Shown here: positions 1 to 6,356 of the stretch, piece by piece
How positions within the stretch are numbered: position 1 is the stretch's first letter
Layout: each line of letters starts with the position of its first letter
From: Moraxellaceae bacterium
GTDB lineage: Bacteria > Pseudomonadota > Gammaproteobacteria > Pseudomonadales > Moraxellaceae
NCBI GenBank assembly: GCA_014378805.1
Contig: JACMMY010000120.1
Span: 1 to 9,186, forward strand
Reading direction: 5' to 3'
Length of the DNA stretch: 9,186 nt
Program-made: the position numbers and the translations under genes
Notes under the pieces: model-generated
The model's input: only the letters and a program-made list of their open reading frames with translations
What the model was told of the DNA's origin: nothing
The model's database searches: none

Positions 1-464
1 AAGTGCACCCGCATGAAATTCCTTTTCAAGCCGATGTCGATGCTGCAAGTTATTTTGTTGACGTCGCAGGGCAAGAAGTTGAGCTTGATGTTGTCAATAT
101 GGGCAATCCGCATGCAGTGATAGTCGTCGATGATATTTTGAAAGCACCTGTGGAAACGATTGGTCCTGTACTTGAGCGTCATCCGCGTTTTCCTGCGCGC
201 GTGAATGTTGGGTTTATGCAGATCATGAGTCGTAACGAGGTGTGTTTGCGTGTGTTTGAGCGTGGAACTGGCGAAACACTGGCTTGCGGAACAGGTGCAT
301 GCGCTGCGGTTGTCAGTGGTATTCGTCGCGGTTTGTTAGATGAGCAAGTGTTGGTACATTTACAAGGCGGTGATTTATCAATTGCTTGGCGTCCAAATAG
401 TGTTGTTTGGATGACAGGGCCAACAGCAACAGTGTTTGAAGGTGCAATTCATTTGCCCGATTAA
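1..464 (+). CDS. dapF: Diaminopimelate epimerase, C-terminal part (5' end outside window)
   Basis: This enzyme interconverts LL- and meso-diaminopimelate in the cytoplasm, the penultimate step of lysine synthesis and the source of the peptidoglycan cross-linking residue. About 153 residues are visible, against roughly 275 in the family, so the N-terminal half with the first catalytic cysteine lies upstream of the window. The GTG at position 3 is an internal valine codon, not a start. Counting from it, the substrate-binding GNPHAV motif is at residues 34-39, and ERGTGET followed by ACGTGACA is at about 86-101. C95 is the second catalytic cysteine. The reading frame is intact to TAA at 462-464. 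No convincing terminator follows it. The family identification is secure. Confidence 0.97.
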   Translation, partial: VHPHEIPFQADVDAASYFVDVAGQEVELDVVNMGNPHAVIVVDDILKAPVETIGPVLERHPRFPARVNVGFMQIMSRNEVCLRVFERGTGETLACGTGACAAVVSGIRRGLLDEQVLVHLQGGDLSIAWRPNSVVWMTGPTATVFEGAIHLPD

Positions 465-908
465 TCGCTGGTTTTTTTAACGCTTCAGTAACGCGTTTGC
501 AGTAGTGTGTCTGTCGATAAAGGTTTATGTGAATCTTTGTTCGATCCTGTGGTGCACATATTGCGAGCGTCTTTTATGGTGGTATGCTCTAATTTGGTGC
601 GCACTCTGTCTTACATAAAAAATGAACTGTTTTACGTTTTATAATAATGATTGTATTGATGAAACTGCGTTTTACGATCGCTATCGCGGATTTTTGCTTG
701 TGTAGATTGAAAAGACACTTGTTTTAATGACTTTATGCATGGATTGTGTTTAATTTTTTATTGTTTTCATTTTAGTATTCTGGGTTTGTATATCAATATT
801 TTAGGACAACGTCCGTAATGATGGGTAAGACTGGTACTGACTTTGCATAGTTTAGAGAGTGCACCGATCTGATTTAGATGAAGTTGCGAGTACTGACGAG
901 GTGTGATC
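465..908. other. 444-base non-coding stretch before the ATP-grasp gene
   Basis: This AT-rich gap separates dapF from the ATP-grasp gene. I see no supported gene on either strand; a 62-codon minus-strand frame running into the start of the next gene has no recognisable content. A perfect TATAAT lies at 640-645 but has no acceptable -35 at 16-18 bases. Other weak candidates are TTTACG (631-636) with TATTGA (654-659), spacer 17. A short inverted repeat AACGC/GCGTT (479-483 and 493-497) is not followed by T residues on either strand. The gap is long enough for a promoter and a long leader, but none can be placed with confidence. Confidence 0.5.
898..901 (+). promoter_or_regulatory. Ribosome binding site deciding the ATP-grasp start
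   Basis: GAGG here sits 7 bases before ATG 909. The in-frame GTG at 903 would be only 1 base away and ATG 912 would be 10 away, so 909 is the best start. Confidence 0.6.
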
Positions 909-2567
909 ATGATGGAATCTCCGTTATTGAATGTTGCGGATACACTTGACGTCAATCAATTGATTCAGTCTGAGAGTAGTTTGATTGGGGCGGTCAATAG
1001 CGCTCCTGATTTTTTTAACGAAATGCGTTTTTTGGATGGATCTATTCGCCCAACTTACCAAGATGTGGTTCGTTGGATTGAGTCACAGAGTAATGAAAAT
1101 GTGCTTGCATTAAATCAAGCAGCAACTGAAAATTTTTATCGAAAAGGGATAACCTTTACGGTATATACCGATGCCTGTAATACCGAGCGCGTGATTCCGT
1201 TTGATATTATTCCTCGTATTATTGCGCTCAAAGAGTGGCATATCATGGAGGCCGGCTGTGCGCAGCGCATTCGCGCATTGAATGCCTTTCTACATGACAT
1301 CTACCATCAACAAGATATTATTCGTGCTGGGATTATTCCAGCCGCACAAATCTTTGCGAATCCTTGTTTTCAACCGTCGATGTTGAATGTTGATTTACCG
1401 GGTCAAATATATGCACATATCAGTGGCATTGACCTTGTTCGACATGGCGATGGCATGTATTACGTGCTGGAAGATAATTTACGCACGCCTTCCGGCGTGT
1501 CTTACATGTTGGAAGGACGCTCGATTAGTCAGCAATTGATGCCGTCACTGTTTGCCAAGAATAATATTTTAGGCGTCGAAGAATATCCTGCGCTACTTAA
1601 GAAAACCCTGATCGAATCGACAACAGTCGAAAATCCATTGATCGTGGTGTTAACACCTGGGCGATTTAATAGTGCCTATTATGAACATGCGTTTTTAGCC
1701 CGAGAAATGGGTGTGCCGCTGGTCAGTGGTCAGGATATGTTTGTTGATGGCGCGGAGGTATTTTTAAATACGGTTGCGGGTCGACAAAAAGTTGACGTGA
1801 TTTATCGTCGACTGGATGATCCATTTTTGGATTCTTTGGCGTTCAGACCTGACAGTATGCTTGGTGTTGCGGGTTTGATGTCTGCATATCGTGCTAGCAA
1901 TGTGATTTTGGCGAATGCACCCGGCACAGGTGTTGCGGATGATAAGTCGATTTATCCATTTGTGCCCGACATGATTGATTTTTATTTGGGCGAAAAGCCA
2001 ATTTTGCATAATGTGCCGACTTGGCAATGTCGTAAACCTGATGATTTGAAATATGTCTTGGCGCACTTACCTGAATTAGTCGTTAAAGAGGCGCAAGGTT
2101 CGGGCGGTTATGGCATGTTGATTGGTCCTCAAGCAAGCAAAGCGGAGCTGGAAGAGTTCAGATTGAAGTTGATTGCAGAGCCAGATGCATATATTGCCCA
2201 ACCGACGCTTGCACTTTCAGTTTGCCCGACATTAGTCGATGAGAAAACTGCGCCACGTCATATCGATTTACGTCCATTTATACTGAGTAGTCCAACCCAA
2301 GTTCGCACTGTAGCAGGCGGTCTGACACGAGTTGCATTGACTGAAGGCTCGTTGGTTGTTAATTCCTCGCAAGGCGGCGGAATTAAAGACACATGGGTGG
2401 TTGATCTCGAAAAAAATGATGAACCGATTGTAGAGTCTCGGACGGAGTCTGTGACCAATGCGGACGTTACAAAAGATACTGCGGAATCGAGTTTAGATCC
2501 AGTTGTCGCAATCACTGCAACAACGATCATACCCAGCGGATCCACAAAGATAGGAGCAAATGTATGA
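909..2567 (+). CDS. Circularly permuted type 2 ATP-grasp protein (Anbu-cluster ligase)
   Basis: This protein of 552 residues belongs to the circularly permuted ATP-grasp family (older names DUF404/DUF407), predicted ATP-dependent carboxylate-amine ligases of the cytoplasm. Family signatures are present throughout: a RALNAFLHDIYH segment near 122-133, EDNLRTPSGVSYMLE from 188, VVLTPGRFNSAYYEHAFLA near 246-264, YRRLDD at 299-304, GTGVADDKS near 339-347, the glycine-rich VKEAQGSGGYGM near 392-403, HIDLRPF at 451-457, GGLTRVAL at 470-477 and SSQGGG at 486-491. The acidic, basic and glycine residues expected for ATP and metal binding therefore look intact. A tail of about 50 residues, rich in Thr, Ser, Asp and Val, follows the conserved core (from about 503). 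The stop overlaps the alpha-E start (ATGA), implying translational coupling. The actual substrate is unknown. The start is ATG 909 because of the GAGG at 898-901. Confidence 0.93.
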   Translation: MMESPLLNVADTLDVNQLIQSESSLIGAVNSAPDFFNEMRFLDGSIRPTYQDVVRWIESQSNENVLALNQAATENFYRKGITFTVYTDACNTERVIPFDIIPRIIALKEWHIMEAGCAQRIRALNAFLHDIYHQQDIIRAGIIPAAQIFANPCFQPSMLNVDLPGQIYAHISGIDLVRHGDGMYYVLEDNLRTPSGVSYMLEGRSISQQLMPSLFAKNNILGVEEYPALLKKTLIESTTVENPLIVVLTPGRFNSAYYEHAFLAREMGVPLVSGQDMFVDGAEVFLNTVAGRQKVDVIYRRLDDPFLDSLAFRPDSMLGVAGLMSAYRASNVILANAPGTGVADDKSIYPFVPDMIDFYLGEKPILHNVPTWQCRKPDDLKYVLAHLPELVVKEAQGSGGYGMLIGPQASKAELEEFRLKLIAEPDAYIAQPTLALSVCPTLVDEKTAPRHIDLRPFILSSPTQVRTVAGGLTRVALTEGSLVVNSSQGGGIKDTWVVDLEKNDEPIVESRTESVTNADVTKDTAESSLDPVVAITATTIIPSGSTKIGANV

Positions 2568-3163
2568 TTTTACCTCTATCTACGGCGGCTAATTTATATT
2601 GGTTAGGACGCTACTTAGTTCGTGTAGATGGTTTATGTCATTTACTTCCTTTCTCTGACGATCTTGAGGCGCAATCGTTTGCCCATGCCTTTAATTTACC
2701 CGCTTGGAATGCGGAAACGCTGAATGCACTGATTCATGATTCAAGCCAGTCGGGTTCACTGCCATCTAATCTTGATTCGGTTAAACAAAACATTCAATCA
2801 GTGCGTGGTGTACTCACTGCGCCGACCTTTGAAGCGTTTCAGGCTTTATGCTGTCAGGTTGAGGCATCGGTTGATGACATGAATGATTTGTTACGTGACT
2901 GTCGTTCAGCACTCAAGCAAGAAAGCACGATGGTGCAGTTGTTTCTGCGCATGGGTGAGTCTGTTGAACGCGTTGATATTAATTTACGACTCATTAAAGA
3001 CCCTGCGCGAGATATTAAAGCGTTAAGTGATGTTTTGGACTTGTTGCCAATTGGTTGGCAACGCCTAAAAGAGCCAATCATGCTCCTGAATAAACGATAT
3101 GATCGCGTTGCATTTTATGATCTCAGTGATCGAATTCATGAGTTATTTAGGAATGGTGTATGA
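2564..3163 (+). CDS. Short alpha-E domain protein (DUF403 family)
   Basis: This 199-residue, mostly helical protein is a member of the alpha-E family, which accompanies circularly permuted ATP-grasp ligases and has no demonstrated biochemical role. Three marks identify it: NLYWLGRYLVRVD at residues 10-22 (family form NLYWLGRYxERAE), QNIQSVRGVL at 75-84 (family NARSVRxxL), and FLRMGESVERVDINLRLI at 127-144, which echoes the first motif and is the family's second repeat. Full family members run to about 310 residues. This one has shorter connecting segments and lacks much of the usual C-terminal third, yet its frame is clean and both ends are tightly coupled to neighbours, so it looks like a compact form rather than a broken gene. 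AGGAG at 2552-2556 precedes ATG by 7 bases. No signal peptide or membrane segment is visible. Confidence 0.85.
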   Translation: MILPLSTAANLYWLGRYLVRVDGLCHLLPFSDDLEAQSFAHAFNLPAWNAETLNALIHDSSQSGSLPSNLDSVKQNIQSVRGVLTAPTFEAFQALCCQVEASVDDMNDLLRDCRSALKQESTMVQLFLRMGESVERVDINLRLIKDPARDIKALSDVLDLLPIGWQRLKEPIMLLNKRYDRVAFYDLSDRIHELFRNGV

Positions 3164-3939
3164 AGCTTCTTGTGAACCACCAAACCATTTATCGATATGA
3201 AAGAATGGTAAACAGAAGCATTCAGTATTTACGAATGAGCCCACAAACCATGGCGCATCAGCGTGTACTTAATTGGCAGCTTGCTGTGCCTGGCAAGACG
3301 ATCATTCAATCGGATGGATTCGGTAATATCTGGACGACATTGTCGCTTGATCAGCCTCATCAAGAGTTATATTTGTTGGCGCAGGGTGAAATTGAGATAG
3401 ATGATCATGCTGAAAGTATTCGTGATGATCGACATCCCCCAGAGTTATTTTTGCATTCGACGCAGATGACGCAGAGTGATGAGGCGATGCGTGACTTTAC
3501 ACGCCTACATTTAAAGTCACTCGATCGTTCAGGTTTGATCGCTTTTGCGGAGGCGATTGCTGCAAAAATGCCTTACACCTCTGGTTCAACGGATGTTTCA
3601 ACGACTGCCAGCGAAGCCTTCAAGTTAGAATCAGGCGTGTGTCAGGATCATACTCACGTGTTTCTCGCATGCGTGCGTGATCACGGTGTTGTGGCACGTT
3701 ACGTCTCAGGCTATCTTTATAGTTCGATATCGAGCCATATGGCGAGCCATGCGTGGGCTGAGGTTTTATTGGATGGCTACTGGTACTGCTTTGATATCAG
3801 CAATCAGTTATTTACTCCAACTCGTCACATTCAAACAGCGGTCGGGCGTGATTATCTTGATGCTGCCCCAGTTCGGGGCGTGAGACAAGGTGGCGGCAAA
3901 GAGTCACTGAGCGCGTTAGTTCAAGTGCTGGTGAGTTAG
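3160..3939 (+). CDS. Transglutaminase-like cysteine protein of the Anbu cluster
   Basis: This 259-residue protein has an N-terminal beta-rich Transglut_N-type region (about 1-95, including DGFGN at 52-56) followed by a transglutaminase/papain-like core. The catalytic triad is readable: C161 in ESGVCQDHTH, H197 in ASHAWAEV and D212 in CFDISN. YVSGYL at 181-186 and the closing GRDYLDAAPVRGV with RQGGG (229-246) are typical of this bacterial subfamily. Members may act as peptidases, amidases or acyl transferases; the activity here is not known. There is no signal peptide, so it should be cytoplasmic like its neighbours. It overlaps the alpha-E stop by ATGA, with AGGA at 3149-3152 seven bases before the start. 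The third gene of the coupled set, it probably processes the product of the ATP-grasp ligase, which is inference from context. Confidence 0.93.
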   Translation: MKLLVNHQTIYRYERMVNRSIQYLRMSPQTMAHQRVLNWQLAVPGKTIIQSDGFGNIWTTLSLDQPHQELYLLAQGEIEIDDHAESIRDDRHPPELFLHSTQMTQSDEAMRDFTRLHLKSLDRSGLIAFAEAIAAKMPYTSGSTDVSTTASEAFKLESGVCQDHTHVFLACVRDHGVVARYVSGYLYSSISSHMASHAWAEVLLDGYWYCFDISNQLFTPTRHIQTAVGRDYLDAAPVRGVRQGGGKESLSALVQVLVS

Positions 3940-3963
3940 TTATTGATCTAGTGATTCAGTTAA

Positions 3964-3994
3964 TTGACCTCACATTCCCATAATGTACTAAAAT
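3964..3994 (+). promoter_or_regulatory. Candidate promoter before the Anbu gene
   Basis: TTGACC (3964-3969) and TAAAAT (3989-3994) are each 5/6 matches to the sigma-70 hexamers, with a rather long 19-base spacer. A second weaker pair, TTGATT (4024-4029) and TAGTAT (4046-4051) with a 16-base spacer, lies closer to the gene. Either could give the Anbu gene transcription independent of the upstream trio. Confidence 0.35.
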
Positions 3995-4119
3995 AAGCCT
4001 AGAGCTCGTCTAATTTGATATTTTTGATTGGGATTGTTGCGATTTTAGTATTGGGATTTTTATCTATTTATTTGAATTCCGTTGTTCGGCATTGACCAAA
4101 CAATTCTGTGAGAAACGAA

Positions 4120-4860
4120 ATGACTTATTGTGTTGGGATGCGTCTGAAAGAAGGCTTAATTTTTGTCAGTGATTCACGCACCAACGCGGGTATAGATCAC
4201 ATTGCGACTTTTCGTAAATTACATCGTTTAGGTGTACCTGGCGAAAGACTTTTAGTCATTCAAAGTTCGGGTAATTTGGCAACATCGCAAGTCGTCGTCA
4301 CCAAATTATTCCATAGTATTCAGGCTGATATTGGTAAGCATTTAAATAATGTGCCGACTATTTTTGATGCTGCTGGATTGGTGGGGCAATATCTGCGAGA
4401 TACAATGAAAGCGTCTGCATCGATTGTTGCAGGCTCTGAGGATTCTGAATTTTCTTGCTCATTTTTAATCGGTGGGCAGATTAAAGGCCAACCCCCGGAG
4501 TTGTATAATATTTATCCGCAAGGTAATTTTATTGCAGCGACCATGGATACGCCTTACTTCCAAATCGGTGAAAGTAAATACGGTAAACCGATTCTGGATC
4601 GTGCGCTCAGCTACGATTCACCACTCGATAAAGCGTTACGGTGTGCATTGATTTCTTTTGATTCGACAATCCGCTCCAACCTTTCAGTGGGTACACCATT
4701 GGATTTACTGGTTTACAAAGCGGATAGTTTCGATTTTCCTGAAGGGCGTCGCTTATATGAAACGGATCCGTATTTTTCGATGATTCGTCAGCAATGGTCC
4801 GAGAGTATGCGTGCGTCATTGTATGCATTACCGCCGCCGCCAGATGACTATTGGCGTTGA
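4120..4860 (+). CDS. Anbu proteasome-type peptidase
   Basis: Anbu (ancestral beta subunit) is a bacterial Ntn-hydrolase related to proteasome beta subunits and HslV that assembles into multi-subunit particles; its natural substrate is unsettled. The protein starts MTYCVGMRLKEGL, so removal of Met exposes Thr1, the expected nucleophile. Counting from that Thr, D17 and R19 lie in SDSRTNAG and K32 in TFRKL, matching the usual Thr/Asp/Lys catalytic set. SSGNLATSQ follows at about 50-58. The length of 246 codons is normal for the family. It ends in a proline run, LPPPPDDYWR. A GTG at 4108 is in frame but would bury Thr1 behind four extra residues. ATG 4120 is therefore chosen; GAGA at 4110-4113 gives a 6-base spacing. 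It lies 180 bases after the transglutaminase gene and is closed by the terminator at 4915-4941. Confidence 0.95.
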   Translation: MTYCVGMRLKEGLIFVSDSRTNAGIDHIATFRKLHRLGVPGERLLVIQSSGNLATSQVVVTKLFHSIQADIGKHLNNVPTIFDAAGLVGQYLRDTMKASASIVAGSEDSEFSCSFLIGGQIKGQPPELYNIYPQGNFIAATMDTPYFQIGESKYGKPILDRALSYDSPLDKALRCALISFDSTIRSNLSVGTPLDLLVYKADSFDFPEGRRLYETDPYFSMIRQQWSESMRASLYALPPPPDDYWR

Positions 4861-4909
4861 TTTGTAGGTGGTTTAATTGATTTTTCTTCGTTAGGCTGAT
4901 AATTGTTTT

Positions 4910-4968
4910 GTAGGGGAGAACCTAAGTGTTCTCCTTTTTTTAGGACAGACACATAGGTCTGCCCCTAC
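4910..4968. repeat. Composite palindrome of two REP-like hairpin units
   Basis: Two related units face each other. The left unit (4910-4934) begins GTAGGGG and holds the stem GGAGAAC/GTTCTCC. The right unit (4943-4968), read on the minus strand, also begins GTAGGGG and holds CAGAC/GTCTG. Aligned in the same orientation, both read GTAGGGG, then AGA, then CCTA(A/T)GTGT. The outer arms GTAGGGG (4910-4916) and CCCCTAC (4962-4968) are also perfectly complementary. The arrangement is like a small BIME or palindromic dispersed element, sitting between two convergent genes. Only one copy is in the window, so dispersal in the genome is inferred. Confidence 0.65.
4915..4941 (+). terminator. Rho-independent terminator of the Anbu cluster
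   Basis: A perfect 7-base-pair stem (GGAGAAC 4915-4921, GTTCTCC 4928-4934) with a 6-base loop is followed directly by seven T (4935-4941). It begins 54 bases after the Anbu stop. It forms the left half of the composite palindrome. The right half has no T run on the minus strand, so termination of the convergent metallopeptidase gene is not evident. Confidence 0.85.
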
Positions 4969-4973
4969 CGTCT

Positions 4974-5492
4974 TCAAATTTCATTCGTCGCATTTTGAAT
5001 CTTAATCGACTGCTGATAAGTCAGAAAAACCCTCAAATCAAATTCTAGCTGATGATAATTCGGCTCCATATATTCACATAACTGATAAAACGCTTTGTTA
5101 TGATCGCGCTCTTTCAAATGAGCCAGTTCATGAACGACAATCATGCGTAAGAATGCCGCAGGTGTATTCTTAAATAACGCTGCGATACGAATTTCTTTTT
5201 TGGCTTTGAGTTTCCCGCCTTGAATTCGGCTAATTGCGGTATTTAATCCAAGCGCATGATGATCGACCGTCAAGTGATTGTCGTAGATAACTTTATCAAT
5301 GGGTACCGCGTTTTTTAAGTAAGTCTGCTTTAACTCCACCGCATATTCATACAGTGATTTATTATTCTGAATGACGTGAGATTCAGGGTACTTCTTGTGT
5401 AAATACTCGCCCAAGCGATTTTCAAGCAGCATTTGCCGAATCTGTTCTTGGAGCGAGGCAGGGTAATGATTCAGGTATTTAAGGGGAGTCAA
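4974..5492 (-). CDS. YgjP-like / M48-type zinc metallopeptidase domain protein (DUF45)
   Basis: This 172-residue protein belongs to the YgjP/DUF45 group of small SprT-like zinc metallopeptidase-fold proteins. The zinc site is clear: VVHELAHL with H121, E122 and H125, then H131 in RDHNKAF as the third ligand. The segments LGLNTAISRIQGGKLKAKKEIRIA (about 81-104) and YHQLEFDLRVFLTY (146-159) resemble Acinetobacter homologues from memory. No signal peptide or membrane segment is visible, so it should be cytoplasmic. Substrate is unknown. The start is unusual: the frame opens after a TGA at 5505-5507 and the only plausible start giving the family's N-terminal length is TTG at 5490-5492, with no good ribosome binding site; the first ATG is codon 21. 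It runs convergent to the Anbu gene and lies 166 bases downstream of msrQ. Confidence 0.87.
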   Translation of the reverse strand: MTPLKYLNHYPASLQEQIRQMLLENRLGEYLHKKYPESHVIQNNKSLYEYAVELKQTYLKNAVPIDKVIYDNHLTVDHHALGLNTAISRIQGGKLKAKKEIRIAALFKNTPAAFLRMIVVHELAHLKERDHNKAFYQLCEYMEPNYHQLEFDLRVFLTYQQSIKIQNATNEI

Positions 5493-5658
5493 AGTGGAAG
5501 CCGTTCAGTGCAAATAATAATGGATAGTGTACGGTATTTTTTTAAATGTGAGCATCGTTCACAGAGCCTATCGATGTGAGGCGTTACGAGATAGCGCCCA
5601 TTTCGATACTTATAAGAGCTCAGTAATCTTGTTTTTTATCGATTGCAGATTGTGCAGC
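5493..5658. other. 166-base spacer between msrQ and the metallopeptidase gene
   Basis: I see no convincing terminator for msrQ on the minus strand here and no clear promoter for the metallopeptidase gene. Short inverted repeats (GTGA/TCAC near 5548-5562 and GCTCAA/TTGAGC at 5657-5679, across the msrQ stop) lack T runs in the sense direction. A plus-strand frame at 5527-5724 has no recognisable protein features and runs into msrQ. Confidence 0.4.
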
Positions 5659-6285
5659 TCAATGTTTTTTAAGTTGAGCCATTCTTCGGTTATTCAGCGT
5701 ATTCACGATACGAATACCCAATAAAATCACTAGAGCTAAGGCGTAAGGCCATGTCGTTGTGAGCCCTAGTTTTTTAAGCCAAGTCATGTGTATAACCGCA
5801 AGAATACCAATCACATAGACTAATTTGTGCAGACGTATCCAGTTACGTTTAAGTTGGCGCTGCCATCCATTTGTCGATGTAATGGCCAATGGGACATATA
5901 AAAGCAGTGCTATAAAACCAACGATGATATACGGACGTCTTGTCAGTTCAGTACCCAGTTGCGATAAGTCTAAACCGAGCAGCAGGATGCTGTAGATAAG
6001 AAAGTGGGTGATTGCATAAAAAAATGCAAACAATCCAGTCATTCGCCTGAAAATAATAAAGAAGGATTGCTTCGTCAGAATCCGCAGCGGCGTCATTGCC
6101 AGTGCAAAAAGAATGCTTTTGATCGCCCATAATCCACTTTGATCAACCAGCGATTTAGCGGGATCAGCGCCAAGGAGTTGTTGTGCAAATACCGCTTGAT
6201 AGATCATCCATAATGCAGGGCAAAGCAGTAAGATGAACACCAGTGGTTTGAATTTACGGGCTGTAGAGATTGTATTTGCACTCAT
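5659..6285 (-). CDS. msrQ: MsrQ, haem-binding membrane subunit of the periplasmic methionine sulfoxide reductase
   Basis: MsrQ (formerly YedZ) passes electrons from the respiratory chain through b-type haem to MsrP. The 208-residue protein shows about six hydrophobic helices (roughly 13-33, 50-68, 83-105, 118-136, 153-170 and 178-194), as expected. Family landmarks are present: RRMTGL at 80-85, H94 in FFYAITHFLIY, RRPYIIVGFIALLL at 116-129, LAITSTNGWQRQL from 133, and NWIRLHKLVY with H153, then H166 in AVIHMTW. These three histidines are the expected haem ligands. It starts 71 bases after msrP, consistent with a msrPQ operon. Its ribosome binding site is weak (GAAG, 8 bases before ATG). The frame is full length. 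Confidence 0.95.
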   Translation of the reverse strand: MSANTISTARKFKPLVFILLLCPALWMIYQAVFAQQLLGADPAKSLVDQSGLWAIKSILFALAMTPLRILTKQSFFIIFRRMTGLFAFFYAITHFLIYSILLLGLDLSQLGTELTRRPYIIVGFIALLLYVPLAITSTNGWQRQLKRNWIRLHKLVYVIGILAVIHMTWLKKLGLTTTWPYALALVILLGIRIVNTLNNRRMAQLKKH

Positions 6286-6326
6286 TGATACTACTTCTAT
6301 TTATCGAGTCATCATTGTAAACGTTC

Positions 6327-6354
6327 ATTCACATCGCAAAAATGTGCGGTGAAT
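6327..6354 (-). other. Intercistronic hairpin between msrP and msrQ
   Basis: The arms ATTCAC (6327-6332) and GTGAAT (6349-6354), extended inward by CGCA (6335-6338) and TGCG (6345-6348) with a 2-base bulge, form a hairpin starting two bases after the msrP stop. There is no T run downstream, so it is more likely an mRNA-stabilising or attenuating element than a full terminator. Confidence 0.4.
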
Positions 6355-6356
6355 AA

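Noticed and set aside
479..497. AACGC/GCGTT inverted repeat considered as a dapF terminator
   Set aside because: The T run lies before rather than after the hairpin in the sense direction, and the stem is only 5 base pairs.
767..955. 62-codon minus-strand frame overlapping the ATP-grasp start
   Set aside because: No family features; it lies antisense to a well-supported gene and its leader.
1764..2066. 100-codon minus-strand frame inside the ATP-grasp gene
   Set aside because: Shadow of a strongly conserved coding region; no plausible product.
5657..5679. GCTCAA/TTGAGC inverted repeat across the msrQ stop codon considered as a terminator
   Set aside because: No T run follows on the minus strand, and the loop is 11 bases with a 6-base stem.
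5527..5724. 65-codon plus-strand frame between the metallopeptidase gene and msrQ
   Set aside because: It overlaps the msrQ 3' end in antisense, and its composition shows no domain or clear ribosome binding site.
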